DNA from: Phoronis australis
Taxonomy: Eukaryota; Phoronida; Phoronidae
Assembly (NCBI GenBank): GCA_002633005.1
Contig: NMRA01000007.1
Coordinates: 1,576,001 to 1,640,000 of the forward strand
Reading direction: 5' to 3'
Length of the DNA: 64,000 nt
Shown: one piece after another, positions 13,101-22,953 of the stretch
Position numbering within the stretch: position 1 is the first letter of the stretch
Layout of the letters: every line of letters starts with the position of its first letter
The notes under the pieces: model-generated
The model's database searches: none
The model's input: the letters and a program-made list of their open reading frames with translations, nothing else
What the model was told of the DNA's origin: nothing
Position numbers and translations under genes: made by a program

Positions 13101-16100
13101 CCGTACCCACATTTCCGGCTCATCAGTTCAGGAACTTGTCCTGAACGCCGACATTTTTTCCTTGTAACTGAATGTGCTATCGCTAGCTCGAAAAGTCTTC
13201 ATTGTTTTGTTTTATTAGCAATATCTCTTGATTCGTTTGCATATGTAGTGTATTTATAGTTTGTAGTTAGTGGTCGTTGAATTTTTTTAATGTTACGCGT
13301 ACTCATTATGTTAAAATAGCATTGGTGTTTAGTTCCTTACCTAGGGCGGTCGAATCTAGGAACCAATTATGAGTCGGACCAATTTTTTTCGTTCTGATTT
13401 TTTTTCTCGTTTTGAAAAAGTACTTTGCTGTCATCGGGAAGGTAGTGCATTCTACTCAGTAAAAATCGAAAAAATATCAAAATCGAGGCAAGCAGTGTAA
13501 AGTTACTGCAATTTTGTGGCAAAATTTGGGTCACTTTGTTTGGATCGCGTCTGCAATATTGGAGGACAGCGGGATAAGTTACGAGTTTAAAACTTTGTGT
13601 AAATTGTTTTCGCCAACAGTTTACGGTGAAATTTAGTGAGACATATCTTTACTTGCTATTCTGCACGGTTCAACAGTGTTCACCAAATTTCAGCCTCGCA
13701 GTTGCTACTCGTTAAGTGATAAATGTGGTCACAATTCCCGTTGGACTTCGTCTCATTTCTGGTGGCACCGACAACATGGCGACTTTTGCTTAACTGGAAG
13801 GCATGTCCAACCTGTTACTTTGTAATTTGTGAAGATTTAACGTTGATACATTTTTACAAACGTTGCTGCAAAAAGGAACTTTGTTCAATTTTCGTGTTTT
13901 TTGTTGCAAAATATAAGATATATTCGAATTATTTTACTGTGAATGTCCCATTCAGGTGATCTTACACAAAAGCTAAAAAAATAGTTGAAATAATTTTGAA
14001 ATGGTTTTTTGTTTGACTGTCAACTGCTGTTCAAGGCTTCATTAGGTGTTACAAAATGAATCATATTTTTCTAAATTTTAAGTCTGAATTGCTTTCAAGT
14101 CATGTTTTGTAACTTATTGCTTCTTAATTCAGGTTATCAAGTCAACAATATGAATAATCTTAATTTGAGAAATAAGCTATGTTGGATTGTGAAGCTTCAA
14201 GCCTCCAATTTTTGTTCCTTGCAACTTCATATTTTTTAATCATGCTTTTCAAATTCTGGTGTAAGAAAACACTATTCGGTCACAATGGTAATAGTTAGAT
14301 GTATGTCCACTTTCATATCATGGAAACTTTTGCTGTTAAATAGTGTTGTAAAGTATTGGGCATTTTAAAATACTTATTATGTTAAAAGGTTGAATCATTT
14401 TGGCTTAATGAATAAAAAATGATAACATTTTGTATTGGACTTGTCATACTTATGTGCTCGAACGAGCCCCCTATTTGTAGAAATGGAAAAAGGTCTGCCT
14501 CAATCAGAGAAGCATGAACTCCGAAAAAAGTAGAAAACGAGACAATATTCCACTAGAAGATAGGAAGTACCAAAATTTAGCGTCTGCAATTCATAGCTCT
14601 GAACATACCCAGTGAATCTTATAATAAAAGATAGACATTCCCAAAAATTCCAGCCCCCCATTTTTTTAGGCTTGGTGGGCTCATACAAAGTCTGGGAAAA
14701 TCTCTGTTGAAAGCCAACAACTTTGCACAGTTCGCCAGAAGTACCCAAGTTCTAAATAGACCTTGTTTCAGCGAGCGCTGTGGTCAGCGACCAGGTAGGC
14801 CTAAGGGTAGCCTTGACGCAAAGCTGTATAGGCCTACTAACAAGCTGTAGTTAGTCTTCATACTGGTAGCTGGCACTGAGGCTAGCTAAGGGCTGCCGCA
14901 GCAGTGTGACACAGGACTAACCAGCCGGTAATTTTATGCAAGTGTCTGAAACTACCTTTGAATATATACGGCATTTATGATTAGAACATTTTACTTCGAC
15001 AAAACAGCTTGCAACCGTATGCCTTTACCGTTCGCCAGTGTTTGGTCTCGATCCGCACCGGGTCCGATAGGCTGCAGTCCCGAGTTCGGCAAAATAATTT
15101 CTGTCAAAATTTATTCCCACATTTCTTCAGTAAATTCGATAAAATTGTCCGTATTTTGCTTTTATTAAAATTAAGGCGCGCTGTCGATTATTTAATCCCC
15201 ATTTGCAGACTGGTAACAGGCACTCGTTCATTCACACTGACGGCGTTTTCTTGGTCTGGGTTCCTGAATGGCTGTGGTTCTTCGGGTGCGAATCGTGAGT
15301 GGTGCGTTCAGTTAAACTTTTTTTGAGTACGGATTGTGTATTAGTTATGGGGTACCTTGGATCTTTATAACATCCTCTAACCATGTAATAAGGGTTAACA
15401 ACGTGATGGGGTACCTTGCATCTTTATAACATCCTCTAACCATGTAATAAGGGTTAACAACGTGTGAGACCAAGACTTTAATTTGACGTGGTTTTTGAGT
15501 TTTTTCTTAAAGTCAGGTCATTTTTGTTAGGTCCTGACGCAAAAGCCTAATATTTTGAAAACAAATTCTAACATCGATTTGGAGAACAGCTATGACCGAG
15601 ACGTAGTTATTCTCTTGGATTTGGAAATAAATGTAACAGAACAATTGATTTGCTTTAGTTTACAATACACACATGCCCACACAGTTATACACGCGCGCGC
15701 GCACACGCACACACACACGCGTGGGCACACACACACACACACAAGTCAAATTGTTTCGTTTCGACTCAAAACACCAATGAAAAGGCACAGCAATGAGGTG
15801 AGCAATACAGAAAACAAATCAGTCAAAGTATCAGAGCCTTACTGGTCAGGTATGTTTTGATTCCATAAGCTGATGGACGTTTCAATTTAAATATGACCTT
15901 TGGACGTGTGTGCCCATTGTAAATATGGCCTCGATTGTCGCTAAAGCGCTCGTTATCTATTTTCTGATATTTCTATACCCGTAACTGAATATGTTTTGCT
16001 TTACAATATAAACACGACAGGTCATAAGACATCGACACTTTATGCGCTTCACATGTGAATTTCAAACAGTATCTTCGTATGTTTTTATAATGAAGGTACT

Positions 16101-16435
16101 GAAAGCAATCTCTATAGTGTGTCAATCGCTTATAATCAGTACTGAATGAAACAATATGCACCTATCAACTTGGTCATTTTATCTTCAGTTTAATTCCTAG
16201 TTGTCACCTCAATTTTGTTTTACTGGTAGTCAACTTAGTCCATTCAGCTATAGCTATAGGTACATGTATACATTGTTGTGTCTAAAGTGCAAATCTCACC
16301 TAAAACATGTCCAAGTAGATTTGACGACGAAGGAATCCCAAATTCGCATTTTCTGGGAATACTTGAGGAATTGTCCGATTCATTCGTCCCGTTAACGAAT
16401 ATGTTGGTGGGTACTTCACTATAACCGTACTCCAT
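4150..16435 (-). CDS. SLC51A-like: Organic solute transporter subunit alpha homologue, copy A (seven exons)
   Basis: This is a membrane subunit of the heteromeric bile acid/steroid transporter in known animals, whose partner is OST-beta (not found here). Exons on the minus strand, 5' to 3', are 16300-16435, 10490-10644, 10092-10203, 7418-7535, 5870-5981, 4813-5053 and 4150-4334. All phases fit (1,0,1,2,0,1), and the sum is 1059 nt, or 352 residues, against about 340 in vertebrates. Family marks are an N-terminal EFGIP stretch, WIPR-like LIPRG in exon 3, the AGP plus seven-cysteine cluster (about residues 160-166; human has GPCCCCC), GKFAIFPIML in exon 6 (human AKFALFQVLL), and GRIPCAAPFS just before the last membrane segment. 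About seven hydrophobic segments are visible and the tail is acidic. Potential N-glycosylation sites lie near the N-terminus. Exon 3 has a weak donor (GTACTG). A second first exon exists at 26314-26464. Confidence 0.88.
4335..4812 (-). other. Transporter intron 6 (copy A)
   Basis: Donor at 4812 (CAG then GTCGTG) and acceptor 'ctctttgttgcag' ending at 4335. Apart from splice signals I see nothing else. Copy B has a short local triplication here. Confidence 0.7.
5054..5869 (-). other. Transporter intron 5 (copy A)
   Basis: Donor GTAAGT at 5864-5869 and acceptor 'gttttttag' ending at 5054. No gene seen. Copy B carries about 120 bp and about 585 bp of additional sequence in the same intron. Confidence 0.7.
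5982..7417 (-). other. Transporter intron 4 (copy A), with copy-specific segments
   Basis: Donor GTGCGT at 7417 and acceptor 'cgatttcag' ending at 5982. Relative to copy B it holds additional sequence at about 6479-6856 (no terminal repeats recognised) and about 7215-7370. The second piece includes a one-armed foldback fragment at 7294-7366. Short frames at 6612-6955 look like chance frames. Confidence 0.65.
7294..7366 (+). mobile_element. One-armed fragment of the 54.6 kb foldback family
   Basis: Matches the right arm of the palindrome at 54569-54759: 'aatatctc.cgtaatctc', 'gaagtcttgc', 'ttttagcgagg', 'gcgttactgaat'. The left arm is absent. Copy B lacks the segment (near 41660), so it arrived after the duplication or was lost from B. 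Confidence 0.65.
8638..9632 (+). mobile_element. Non-autonomous element with 'ggcccgtt..catgaaac' ends, copy A
   Basis: The left end 'gggacccgattcttgaaaa' is followed by repeated 'gacttaagacttagg'. The right end is 'ggtttcatgaagcgggctcc'. Copy B has the same element at 42973-43514 with cleaner ends (ggggcccgttcc .. catgaaacgggctcc). It therefore predates the duplication. No coding sequence seen. Confidence 0.55.
9072..9477 (+). mobile_element. Copy A-specific MITE with GGGCCC ends
   Basis: About 20 bp inverted ends: 'gggcccggtctccaatcttt' on the left and 'aaagattagagacagggccc' on the right. The interior has repeated 'actcgaaat' motifs. Copy B reads straight through at about 43365. A related element with GGGCCC ends is at 50930-51198. 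Confidence 0.7.
9727..9878 (+). mobile_element. hAT-like MITE, truncated left end
   Basis: Starts 'gcggatccaggatttt' and ends 'aaatccgtcactg'. Its interior matches the MITE at 12692-12847 ('agccaggattt', 'acattcgcac', 'gaattttag'). Copy B has unrelated short sequence here. Confidence 0.6.
11012..11440 (+). mobile_element. Foldback element with long (about 70 bp) inverted ends, copy A
   Basis: The left arm begins 'cagcctcgtccccaagcctc' and passes through 'gatggctctgatcg' to 'ttatgggaa'. The right arm reads 'ttcccataat', then 'gatcagggccatcttg', then 'cttggggaacgaggct'. The same element occupies about 47365-47775 in copy B, so it predates the duplication. It lies in transporter intron 1. Confidence 0.65.
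12692..12847 (+). mobile_element. hAT-like MITE, copy A-specific
   Basis: The element is about 156 bp, running from 'caggggcagatccaggattt' to 'aaattcgccactg'. The ends are short imperfect inverted repeats of the CAGTGGCGGATC type. Copy B shows the empty site near 49315. No clean target duplication can be called. Confidence 0.7.
12926..15477 (+). mobile_element. 2.55 kb TTAA-flanked DNA element, copy A-specific
   Basis: TTAA occurs immediately outside both ends (12922-12925 and 15478-15481). The 13 bp inverted ends are AGTCCTGGTCTCA and, read inward on the right, AGTCTTGGTCTCA. Copy B continues across the site near 49415. TTAA targets are typical of piggyBac and Kolobok superfamilies; the interior shows no transposase I can recognise. 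Just inside the right end lies a 59 bp tandem duplication. Confidence 0.75.
15347..15464 (+). repeat. Two-copy 59 bp tandem repeat at an element end
   Basis: The unit beginning 'atggggtaccttg' and ending 'gggttaacaacgt' occurs twice in a row with one or two mismatches, ending directly at the right inverted repeat of the TTAA-flanked element. Subterminal repeats like this are common in DNA transposons. Confidence 0.85.
15669..15744 (+). repeat. CA/CG microsatellite
   Basis: Alternating CA and CG dinucleotides. The flanking sequence ('aagtcaaattgtttcg') recurs at 18872 and 49714, so the microsatellite belongs to the duplicated first-exon block. Confidence 0.9.
16300..16435 (-). CDS. Transporter first exon, version A1
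   Basis: Starts at ATG 16435 and ends in a perfect-looking donor (TTTTAG then GTGAGA) in phase 1, which matches the exon 2 acceptor at 10644. It encodes 45 residues including NESDNSSS, KCEFGIP and GHVL. Compared with the exons at 26314-26464 and 50272-50422 it lacks five codons (ASSWD region), an in-frame loss. Confidence 0.8.
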
Positions 16436-16664
16436 AACACAGTTTGGCTAGTTCACAAATCGTTTGCGGAGCGCCAAAAGTCCCGCGTAAACCCCTCGCT
16501 GCGTTACCGTAGGTGAGAATGGTGGTGCTGGAAACGGCACTGTTAAAAATTCTAGCCAAGCAGCATGACGGCTCAATATTCGGTGATGATTGGTAGACCA
16601 GGAATTAACCCACGTACACGCACACGTACTGGTAAGATCAACACAAAAATAACGAGTTTAAAGC

Positions 16665-17819
16665 CTATTGTCACACGGGTGAGAAACAACATGACCGCCG
16701 GTCCTCCAAATCCGGCCGACTCACCCCAAAACAGGACCTACGGCTATCAAATTGACCGCCGCCCCAGAAAATGGGACTGACGCATCTAAACACATGACCA
16801 CCCCACCACAAAATAGGAGTCACAAGACCGCCGGAAACTGAACGTGACCTTCGGGGATTGAAACCGCAATGACAATGAGGCTAAAGTTCTATGACCGGTC
16901 AGTTGACCGTTGGCCAATATAGATCATACAATGGGGCTATGCAGGTCTTATGTTGATTATTCCACCGAAATCTTTTGTGTGCTACTGACACTTCTTTTTG
17001 TAAAACACGGCGCTTAATTTTGAGTATCACCAGGCTCTGCTGAGGTATGTGAGTTATAAGCAATTGAAAGACGGTCAGCATTTAAAATTAATAAATCTAA
17101 CCACACACCAACCACGTTGCACACTTTTGAGCTAAATTTAATTAGAATTTTATCCACTGCGTAACTTTTACAACAAAATGAAACCCATTTTATCCAATTT
17201 GGCGTTTTACTCAAGTCAAAAAACGGGCGTCCTGGTTCTCGGGTAAAGTATCCTCATAACTAACCTTGGTGCGGCAGCTGTATACTAAATATCAAGGTTT
17301 GCACAGGAATGGGCAAAGTAAAATCTTCACAAAATTAGTGACACTCTTCCTTGAGTGAACTAAATTATTTATCGGCGTTCGGGAAAAATTGTCCTGCTGC
17401 TGTTATTCTGCTGCTAAATAGTGATGCGTTCTTTTGGGTGGGCTTTCATTGGCCAGTTTCTTTTTCCTCGATTCTTCAATCAGCTGTTCTTCTCTTCCAC
17501 GAGTTTGCGTACATGGCACAACAAATTATCAGAACTGGTTTCATTTCTTTACAAGCTTTTAATATTTTAATACCAACGAAACCGAATTTCAGAACAAGTT
17601 TTGCTGCGTCGAAGCAGTCATCATCTTCCGAAAGATGTCGCAAAATTTTAGGAAATGGCGCGTGCATGTCACGAGCGCAACAGACTTTTCTTTGTTACAA
17701 AAGGCAAAGAATTATGCATGAAAATGACGTGTATTAGATTGTTTTTCACTCAAGCAGTTGCAACCACAGGCGCTTGAGTTTATCAGTTCCTCGATCATCA
17801 CTGACGTCAGTCACTACTA
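16665..17819 (+). other. Copy A-specific spacer between X1 and the mariner-like element
   Basis: No counterpart in copy B. It contains an odd stretch (16680-16860) with several copies of 'gaccgcc' next to 'ccaaaacagga'-like phrases. A short frame at 17351-17737 has no support beyond being open. Confidence 0.4.
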
Positions 17820-18775
17820 AGAAAACATAAAGGTTGGACACTCAAAATCTGTTTGCTCAGAATTTTCTTCTCAAATGTTCATGGAACTCCGCAAAACCAG
17901 CATCGAACAAATCTTTGAATACATTCTTTCATTTGATCTCTTTAAATTGCCTTCGAGTGGTGATTTGACTACAAAAATGTCAAAAAACGCCAAAACACAA
18001 ATTCAAGGACCTCATTTTGTGACGTAAGACGTTCATGGCAGACAACCTTCGAACATCCGTGTTCTTGGCGGACGGTCACGACGTAATTCCGGAGCTCTGC
18101 GTTCGTGCGCCCACGAATGTTATTTGAGTGCCCTCCACATAATTTAGTATCAGTTGGAATGTAATTACAGCCATGGTATTACGGGTTGCTAGCTTCTAAC
18201 GCTGGTCTACTGCGAAGTGCGGCATTTACCGATGGTGATTTACCGCGACTAAACGCGTGGTCAGACATCGGAAATATCCGCCGAAAACCGAGTGTTCGTG
18301 TGCTTCAACAAAGAGTAGCATATAATGTCAAAATCAAACACAAGATACGCCGGTTCTTGCAATAAAATTCTAGGATAAGGGTTAAAATGAGCTATAGAAG
18401 AAGCAAATTACATTAAGTGGAAGGTTAATCTTAACCTCAATCATTGAAGTTGAGGATTTCTTGACTTTGACTTAGGAGTTGCTTGCTCAAACTCGAAATT
18501 TGATCTTCGACCAGCGTACAAGTTAAAGCACAAATGAAATCCGCCATGTTAACTATTTTAGATCCTTGAATTCAGAGTTTTGAGTTTATTTTGAAAATTT
18601 CGTTGCCAATTCACCACTTACAATGATAATTTAATGAAATCGAGGAAAAATAAGGCTTCGAAGGTTTATGCAATACCAGTCAGAGAAAGATGCAAGTGAT
18701 TTTATTTGAATTTGGGACAGTTGAAGTTGGGAGCCTCGGCTCGGCAAAGTTTTAGTGTCCAACCTTTATGTTTCT
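17820..18775 (+). mobile_element. 0.96 kb mariner-like non-autonomous element
   Basis: Inverted ends of roughly 24 bp: 'aaaacataaaggttggacac' on the left, 'gtgtccaacctttatgtttc' on the right. Both borders sit on TA, as in Tc1/mariner insertions. No transposase frame is visible. Absent from copy B. Confidence 0.6.
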
Positions 18776-19167
18776 TATATATGCTTATGAGTCCTTCAGA
18801 AATTCGAGCGACTCTGGTTGCAACGGGCAAGGTGAGTGCACACACACACGCACACGCACACGCATAAGCACACAAGTCAAATTGTTTCGACTCAAAAGAC
18901 CAAAGAAAAGGTACAGCCCTCGTTGGTTCCCTACGTACCTAGCCAGCACGCAGGTATCACGCAGTGGCACGCGCTTTAGCATTGGTTGATGTAGCCTCAG
19001 CAATCATTGGTTAGCGTTACAACAACGTGAAAAAATGGCGGACTGTGTACGATTTTTAGTCTTGTCATGCAAGTGGCGTCGCAGCAACTATTTCGTTTCT
19101 GCAGTGATGTTTAATAGCCGCGTGCTTGAAGCACATACACGTACAATAAAAACATATCTGGCCGATT

Positions 19168-19990
19168 CAGTGGCGGATCTAGGATATCACAAGGGGGGGG
19201 CCCAACATTTTGTCCGGCTGTAAACATTTGCGCATACTGAACCACGATTGTAGATGCGCATAGCACCAAATGGGGGGAGGCCCAGGAAATTTTTCTGTTT
19301 TGACCTCTAAAAATCAAGTATTTTCCTTGATTCCTGAAGTATTAACCAAGAAAAAAGGCAAAAAAACGGAGAACGTGTCAAACAGGAAAAACTGCAAGTA
19401 CCAAAGACTCGAACTCACTACCTTGCGCATAGAGCGCGCGTGCGTTACCACTACACCACCACGATTTAGCTACTAATCTCATACTAAGAGACGTACTTGT
19501 TTATGGTCCACAGCGTTTGCGCGCGAAACCTACTTCTTTTTGTAATGCTTATTACACGTTTTGTGCCATCGATTCTTAACAAATTTGTCGTATTTAAAAT
19601 AGTCTTAAAATGCCCAAAAGACCTGGAGCCTGTTCCAAGAAACTGACTTAAGTTCATTTTTGACTTAAGTTTGAGATTTGTCTTAACTTCCAAACTTTGA
19701 AACTTCCACATTTGGTAAGTTAGTCAAAATTAAGGCAAAACTTATGTCAAACATTTAAGTCAAACTTAAGATCTCTTTCTTTAATTGGTTTTGAGACAAA
19801 TTTAACTTTTATTTTAAAAATTACTAAAATTTAAGATTTGTCTTAGCTAAGTCAGTTTTGTTGGAACGGGCCCCAAATCCGTTATTCGTGTCGGCAATAA
19901 TGACCGGGGATTGCTTTGGAAATCGTCTTAACATAAGGTTTGACAAAGAGAGTATTGCGAGTTTCTGAGTGATTCACTAAGGCTTCTATT
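19168..19990 (-). mobile_element. SINE-like composite element, copy A version
   Basis: Begins on the plus strand with 'cagtggcggatctaggatat'. Read on the minus strand it includes a tRNA-like head at 19402-19471, with A-box-like 'tggtgtagtggtaacgc' and B-box-like 'gagttcgagtc'. The same composite lies inverted at 46458-47231 in copy B. It is interrupted here by the MITE at 19625-19873. The outer border on this side is uncertain. Confidence 0.6.
19625..19873 (+). mobile_element. MITE with 'gcctgttccaa / ttggaacgggc' ends
   Basis: The left end reads 'gcctgttccaagaaactgac', the right 'gtcagttttgttggaacggg'. Inside, 'cttaag' and 'gtcttaa' phrases are repeated in both orientations. The homologous composite in copy B reads 'aaaagaccagatccg' across the site, an empty target. 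Confidence 0.75.
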
Positions 19991-20503
19991 AAAATTCCCA
20001 TCTTACCAGCAGCTTCTGTTTTTTCATCGTCACTCAGGTTCCATTTTCTTTAAAAAATGAAGTAAATTTTCTTCATTGCACCATAGATTATAGACAACAG
20101 ATTCGCAACTCCGGCATATTCTTACGAGCTGAGTTGACCTCTAATGACCTATCTGCTGCAGTTTCCGGTCAGTTTTAATTTGACGAGAAATACCTGCATC
20201 TACTTTACTGTCCAAAACAGCGAAAAAAACATTAATTTATATTAATTTCGGTATTGAAACGCTTTTCAAAGTCTTTCAATAGTAGAAGTGTTGGTATTGT
20301 GAGTACTTTTGGCAATGATACTGGTAATTAATTTCAAAATTCAAACTTCGGTTCCGACCCTTTATGTCGTCTGCTTGCCCAATAGCAGCATAGTTATCGG
20401 ACAGTTTTTGATTTACGGTTCACATAGGCCTATTGTGAAAACTACGAAAGCGTGTTTATAAATCAACATTCTCAAGTGAGCAGTTCTTCTGGGAAGTGTT
20501 GAG

Positions 20504-20571
20504 TGGCCCTTAAAAGGGCCGTTGGTTGTAGGTATAGCGTGAAATGGTTCTTAAAAGAACCGTTGAATAAT
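20504..20571 (-). other. Two histone-type 3' stem-loops (orphan)
   Basis: On the minus strand the sequences GGCCCTTTTAAGGGCCAC and GGTTCTTTTAAGAACCAT each form a six-base-pair stem with a four-base TTTA loop, the shape of metazoan histone mRNA 3' ends. Both are preceded by CAAC. I found no histone coding sequence within the following few hundred bases on the minus strand, so they may be a relic of a histone unit or coincidence. Confidence 0.4.
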
Positions 20572-21399
20572 TCAACATAAATCACACAGTATACCATGCT
20601 CACTCAAGTAGGCCTACTGAAGGTCCTCTTCATTCAAGTTTTCATCTGGAAAGGTTGGATGAAAACAGAGGAGATGACAATATCGATGACAGTTGTAACA
20701 CCTTAGAAAGTTAGATAGATATCACCGTTCACCAACGTTGTCACGAACCCTGCATCGTTCAGTTCTTGTTCCTGTATCCACAAATAATCCTGAACTGTAG
20801 GAAAAAATGACAAACAACACAACGAATCAAATTTCGAAAATCATCGCCTTCGTACGATTCCGTGTTGCTGTCACCAGACTGATGTTCATCTCCAACGTCC
20901 ATCGTAAAAAATCGACGTTGCAAGTGATGGAAACTTGTCTACGCTCTCGTCCTTTGTTTCTAACCTTTAACCCATTTTTTAATAAAGGGGTGTACTGTTT
21001 TTGGCTCATGTTGATAGTGCATAATCTATGATTTTACAATGTATTAATAGTGTTAAATGCATATATATGAACTGGTCTCATTGAGGTGCACAGCAAATAA
21101 ATTAACTATAACAAATTAAAGTTTTGAAAATATAAAGAGCAGTAACAGACTCCCTAAAAATTAGGCTTGTTTTCGAAAGGTTTGCGCCATTGGTGATCCG
21201 ATTGGTTCAATCGCTTGCGGCGGGAAAATTGATAGACCCAGTTATTGTGCGCGTGTACACTGTATCAATGCTTTGTATCTTATTCTTATTTGTCTAATCT
21301 GTTGATACAGTAAATTTCCTTATTTATGCCCATCCTGATTTAACCCCGACTTGAGCTCCTTGGGTTTTACCATATTGGGGCTGTCCAGGGACTCACGTG

Positions 21400-21542
21400 C
21401 ATGCGCGCACCCAGTCTTCAAAATGGGGGGCTCGAATTCCTGACGTTATGGAACTGTTGTTAACAAGAGAGCGGGCAGACCTTTTTGCCCACTTCGCCAA
21501 ATGGGGGGGGCTCGAACCCCCCTCCTCTGAGTGGCGCGCATG
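21400..21542 (+). mobile_element. MITE with CATGCGCGC ends, copy 1
   Basis: Left end CATGCGCGCACCCAG, right end GCGCGCATG (inner part diverged). The 5 bp direct repeat ACGTG flanks both sides (21395-21399, 21543-21547). Confidence 0.85.
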
Positions 21543-21821
21543 ACGTGGTGCTTACTCGAATGAGTTTCATTTTAGCGGCTATTTCCAATTGTGTAGGTGA
21601 AGTAAATTAACAAAGTGGATGATTATCATCACCGGTATTTCATCATTAGTATTTTTGTCGGCCTCTCAAGTTTTCCGTGGCTAGGGATTGTCACATCTGT
21701 AAGGTAGACGTGTTTCAGTGAACCTCCATGTTTGTGGCGTTATTTATACCTGACCAAACTTTGAAAAAGAAGCCCGCGTTTAAACCAGGAGCTGCATTGG
21801 GTGCAATTTGTGTAGACGTTT

Positions 21822-21978
21822 CATGCGCGCACCCAGCCTCTAATACGGGGGCTCGAATCTCTGGCAAAGTGGACCTTTTGCTAACAAAAAGCGTGAGAAC
21901 TAAAATAAAAAACGGGGTGCTGCCGTATTGTGGACTTTCGTCTCTTTCTCTTGGACTTTTCCCCTGGGTGCGCGCATG
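21822..21978 (+). mobile_element. MITE with CATGCGCGC ends, copy 2
   Basis: Perfect 15 bp inverted ends: CATGCGCGCACCCAG and CTGGGTGCGCGCATG. Flanked by the 5 bp direct repeat CGTTT on both sides. Confidence 0.9.
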
Positions 21979-22739
21979 CGTTTGTCTACGTTGCTAGTTT
22001 TTATAAAGGTGGGCCTGTCTGTAGCCAACTACGGTAAATTCATAAAAGGTCACGTGCAGTGCAACTCAAGTTCATTACAAATTAAAAATCCGAACTTTCA
22101 AACCGTTTGATCTGAGTTGACATCTCAAATCAAAATTATGAAAATGCCACATAAAAGTATGAAATTGAAAATTAGCACACGTCAGCTTCACGTCCCTACC
22201 ACCCCCTTTATCTTGCTTGCTACCTCTTAGGGTTCATTTCCCTTGCTTCCGAGGTTTTTCGTTATTCTGGTATTTTCATAGACTGCAGCGTACTTGGCTA
22301 AGATGGTTCAAGTTTTGTGCGGCATACAGTCGACATAAATAATTGAGTATGTAACCTGCTGTTGAATTGCGGGATAGATTTTGACAGGTCCAGGTATTTA
22401 TTTCTGAAGTATTAATGTAATCTTTATTTATGTTAAAGGTTTTACTAGCGTCCTATTTATTTGTACACGAATGTGAATTTGTTGAAATCGCTGATCCAAA
22501 TCCTGGCCAAATCTGCGCATTATGCTGAGACCAACCGTCTGATCAGGGCCACCTAAGAGTAATTTGGTTAATTCGCTCACTAGACTATGGCTGAAGGTCC
22601 TCGTAAGGACAAGAGTTCACCAGTCACTACCATTGGAAGAAATTTAGCGGACATTTTTCGTCAAAAAGTTTACCAGATAGTTTTCATCAAAACGGAGAAA
22701 AGAAAAATGGATTTGTGAAGACAGGATTAAGTAGTAGGC

Positions 22740-22953
22740 CTACCAGAGCCTCTTAAAAAACACCCATCTTCGAAGTGTCGTGAACAAATGTATGAGTTTT
22801 TTTTTGGAAAGAAAAACTTCCATTCACGTCGACGCAAGAACATAACTTTTTCTCCCAAAGCGGATTTTGTGGTCTTCGTACACTATGGAAGCTAACGCCT
22901 CTGCATTTCGCCTGCGTAGCCGAACAACCGGCCACACAGCAACCGACCATGAT
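22740..22953 (-). pseudogene. THAP zinc finger of a transposase, frameshifted
   Basis: From ATG 22953 the frame reads MVGCCVAGCS, then CRGVSFHSVRRP, then NPLWEKK, the first half of a THAP domain with its Cys pair and conserved Trp. The second half (REWKFFFPKK, ICSRHFEDGCF, with the C-x2-H pair) lies in a different frame, so at least one indel separates them, around 22850. No catalytic transposase region follows. Lies inside the P-like element. Confidence 0.75.

Larger units (their letters stand above)
15500..16664 (+). repeat. First-exon block, copy X1
   Basis: A block of about 1.2 kb containing the CA microsatellite, a conserved spacer and transporter exon 1. It recurs within copy A as X2 (microsatellite at 18830, remainder resuming at 23384-23745 and 25980 onward) and once in copy B (about 49420-50650). 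X1 ends at 16664, where X2 and B continue with 'tctgggatacaatatttg'-like sequence. Confidence 0.75.
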
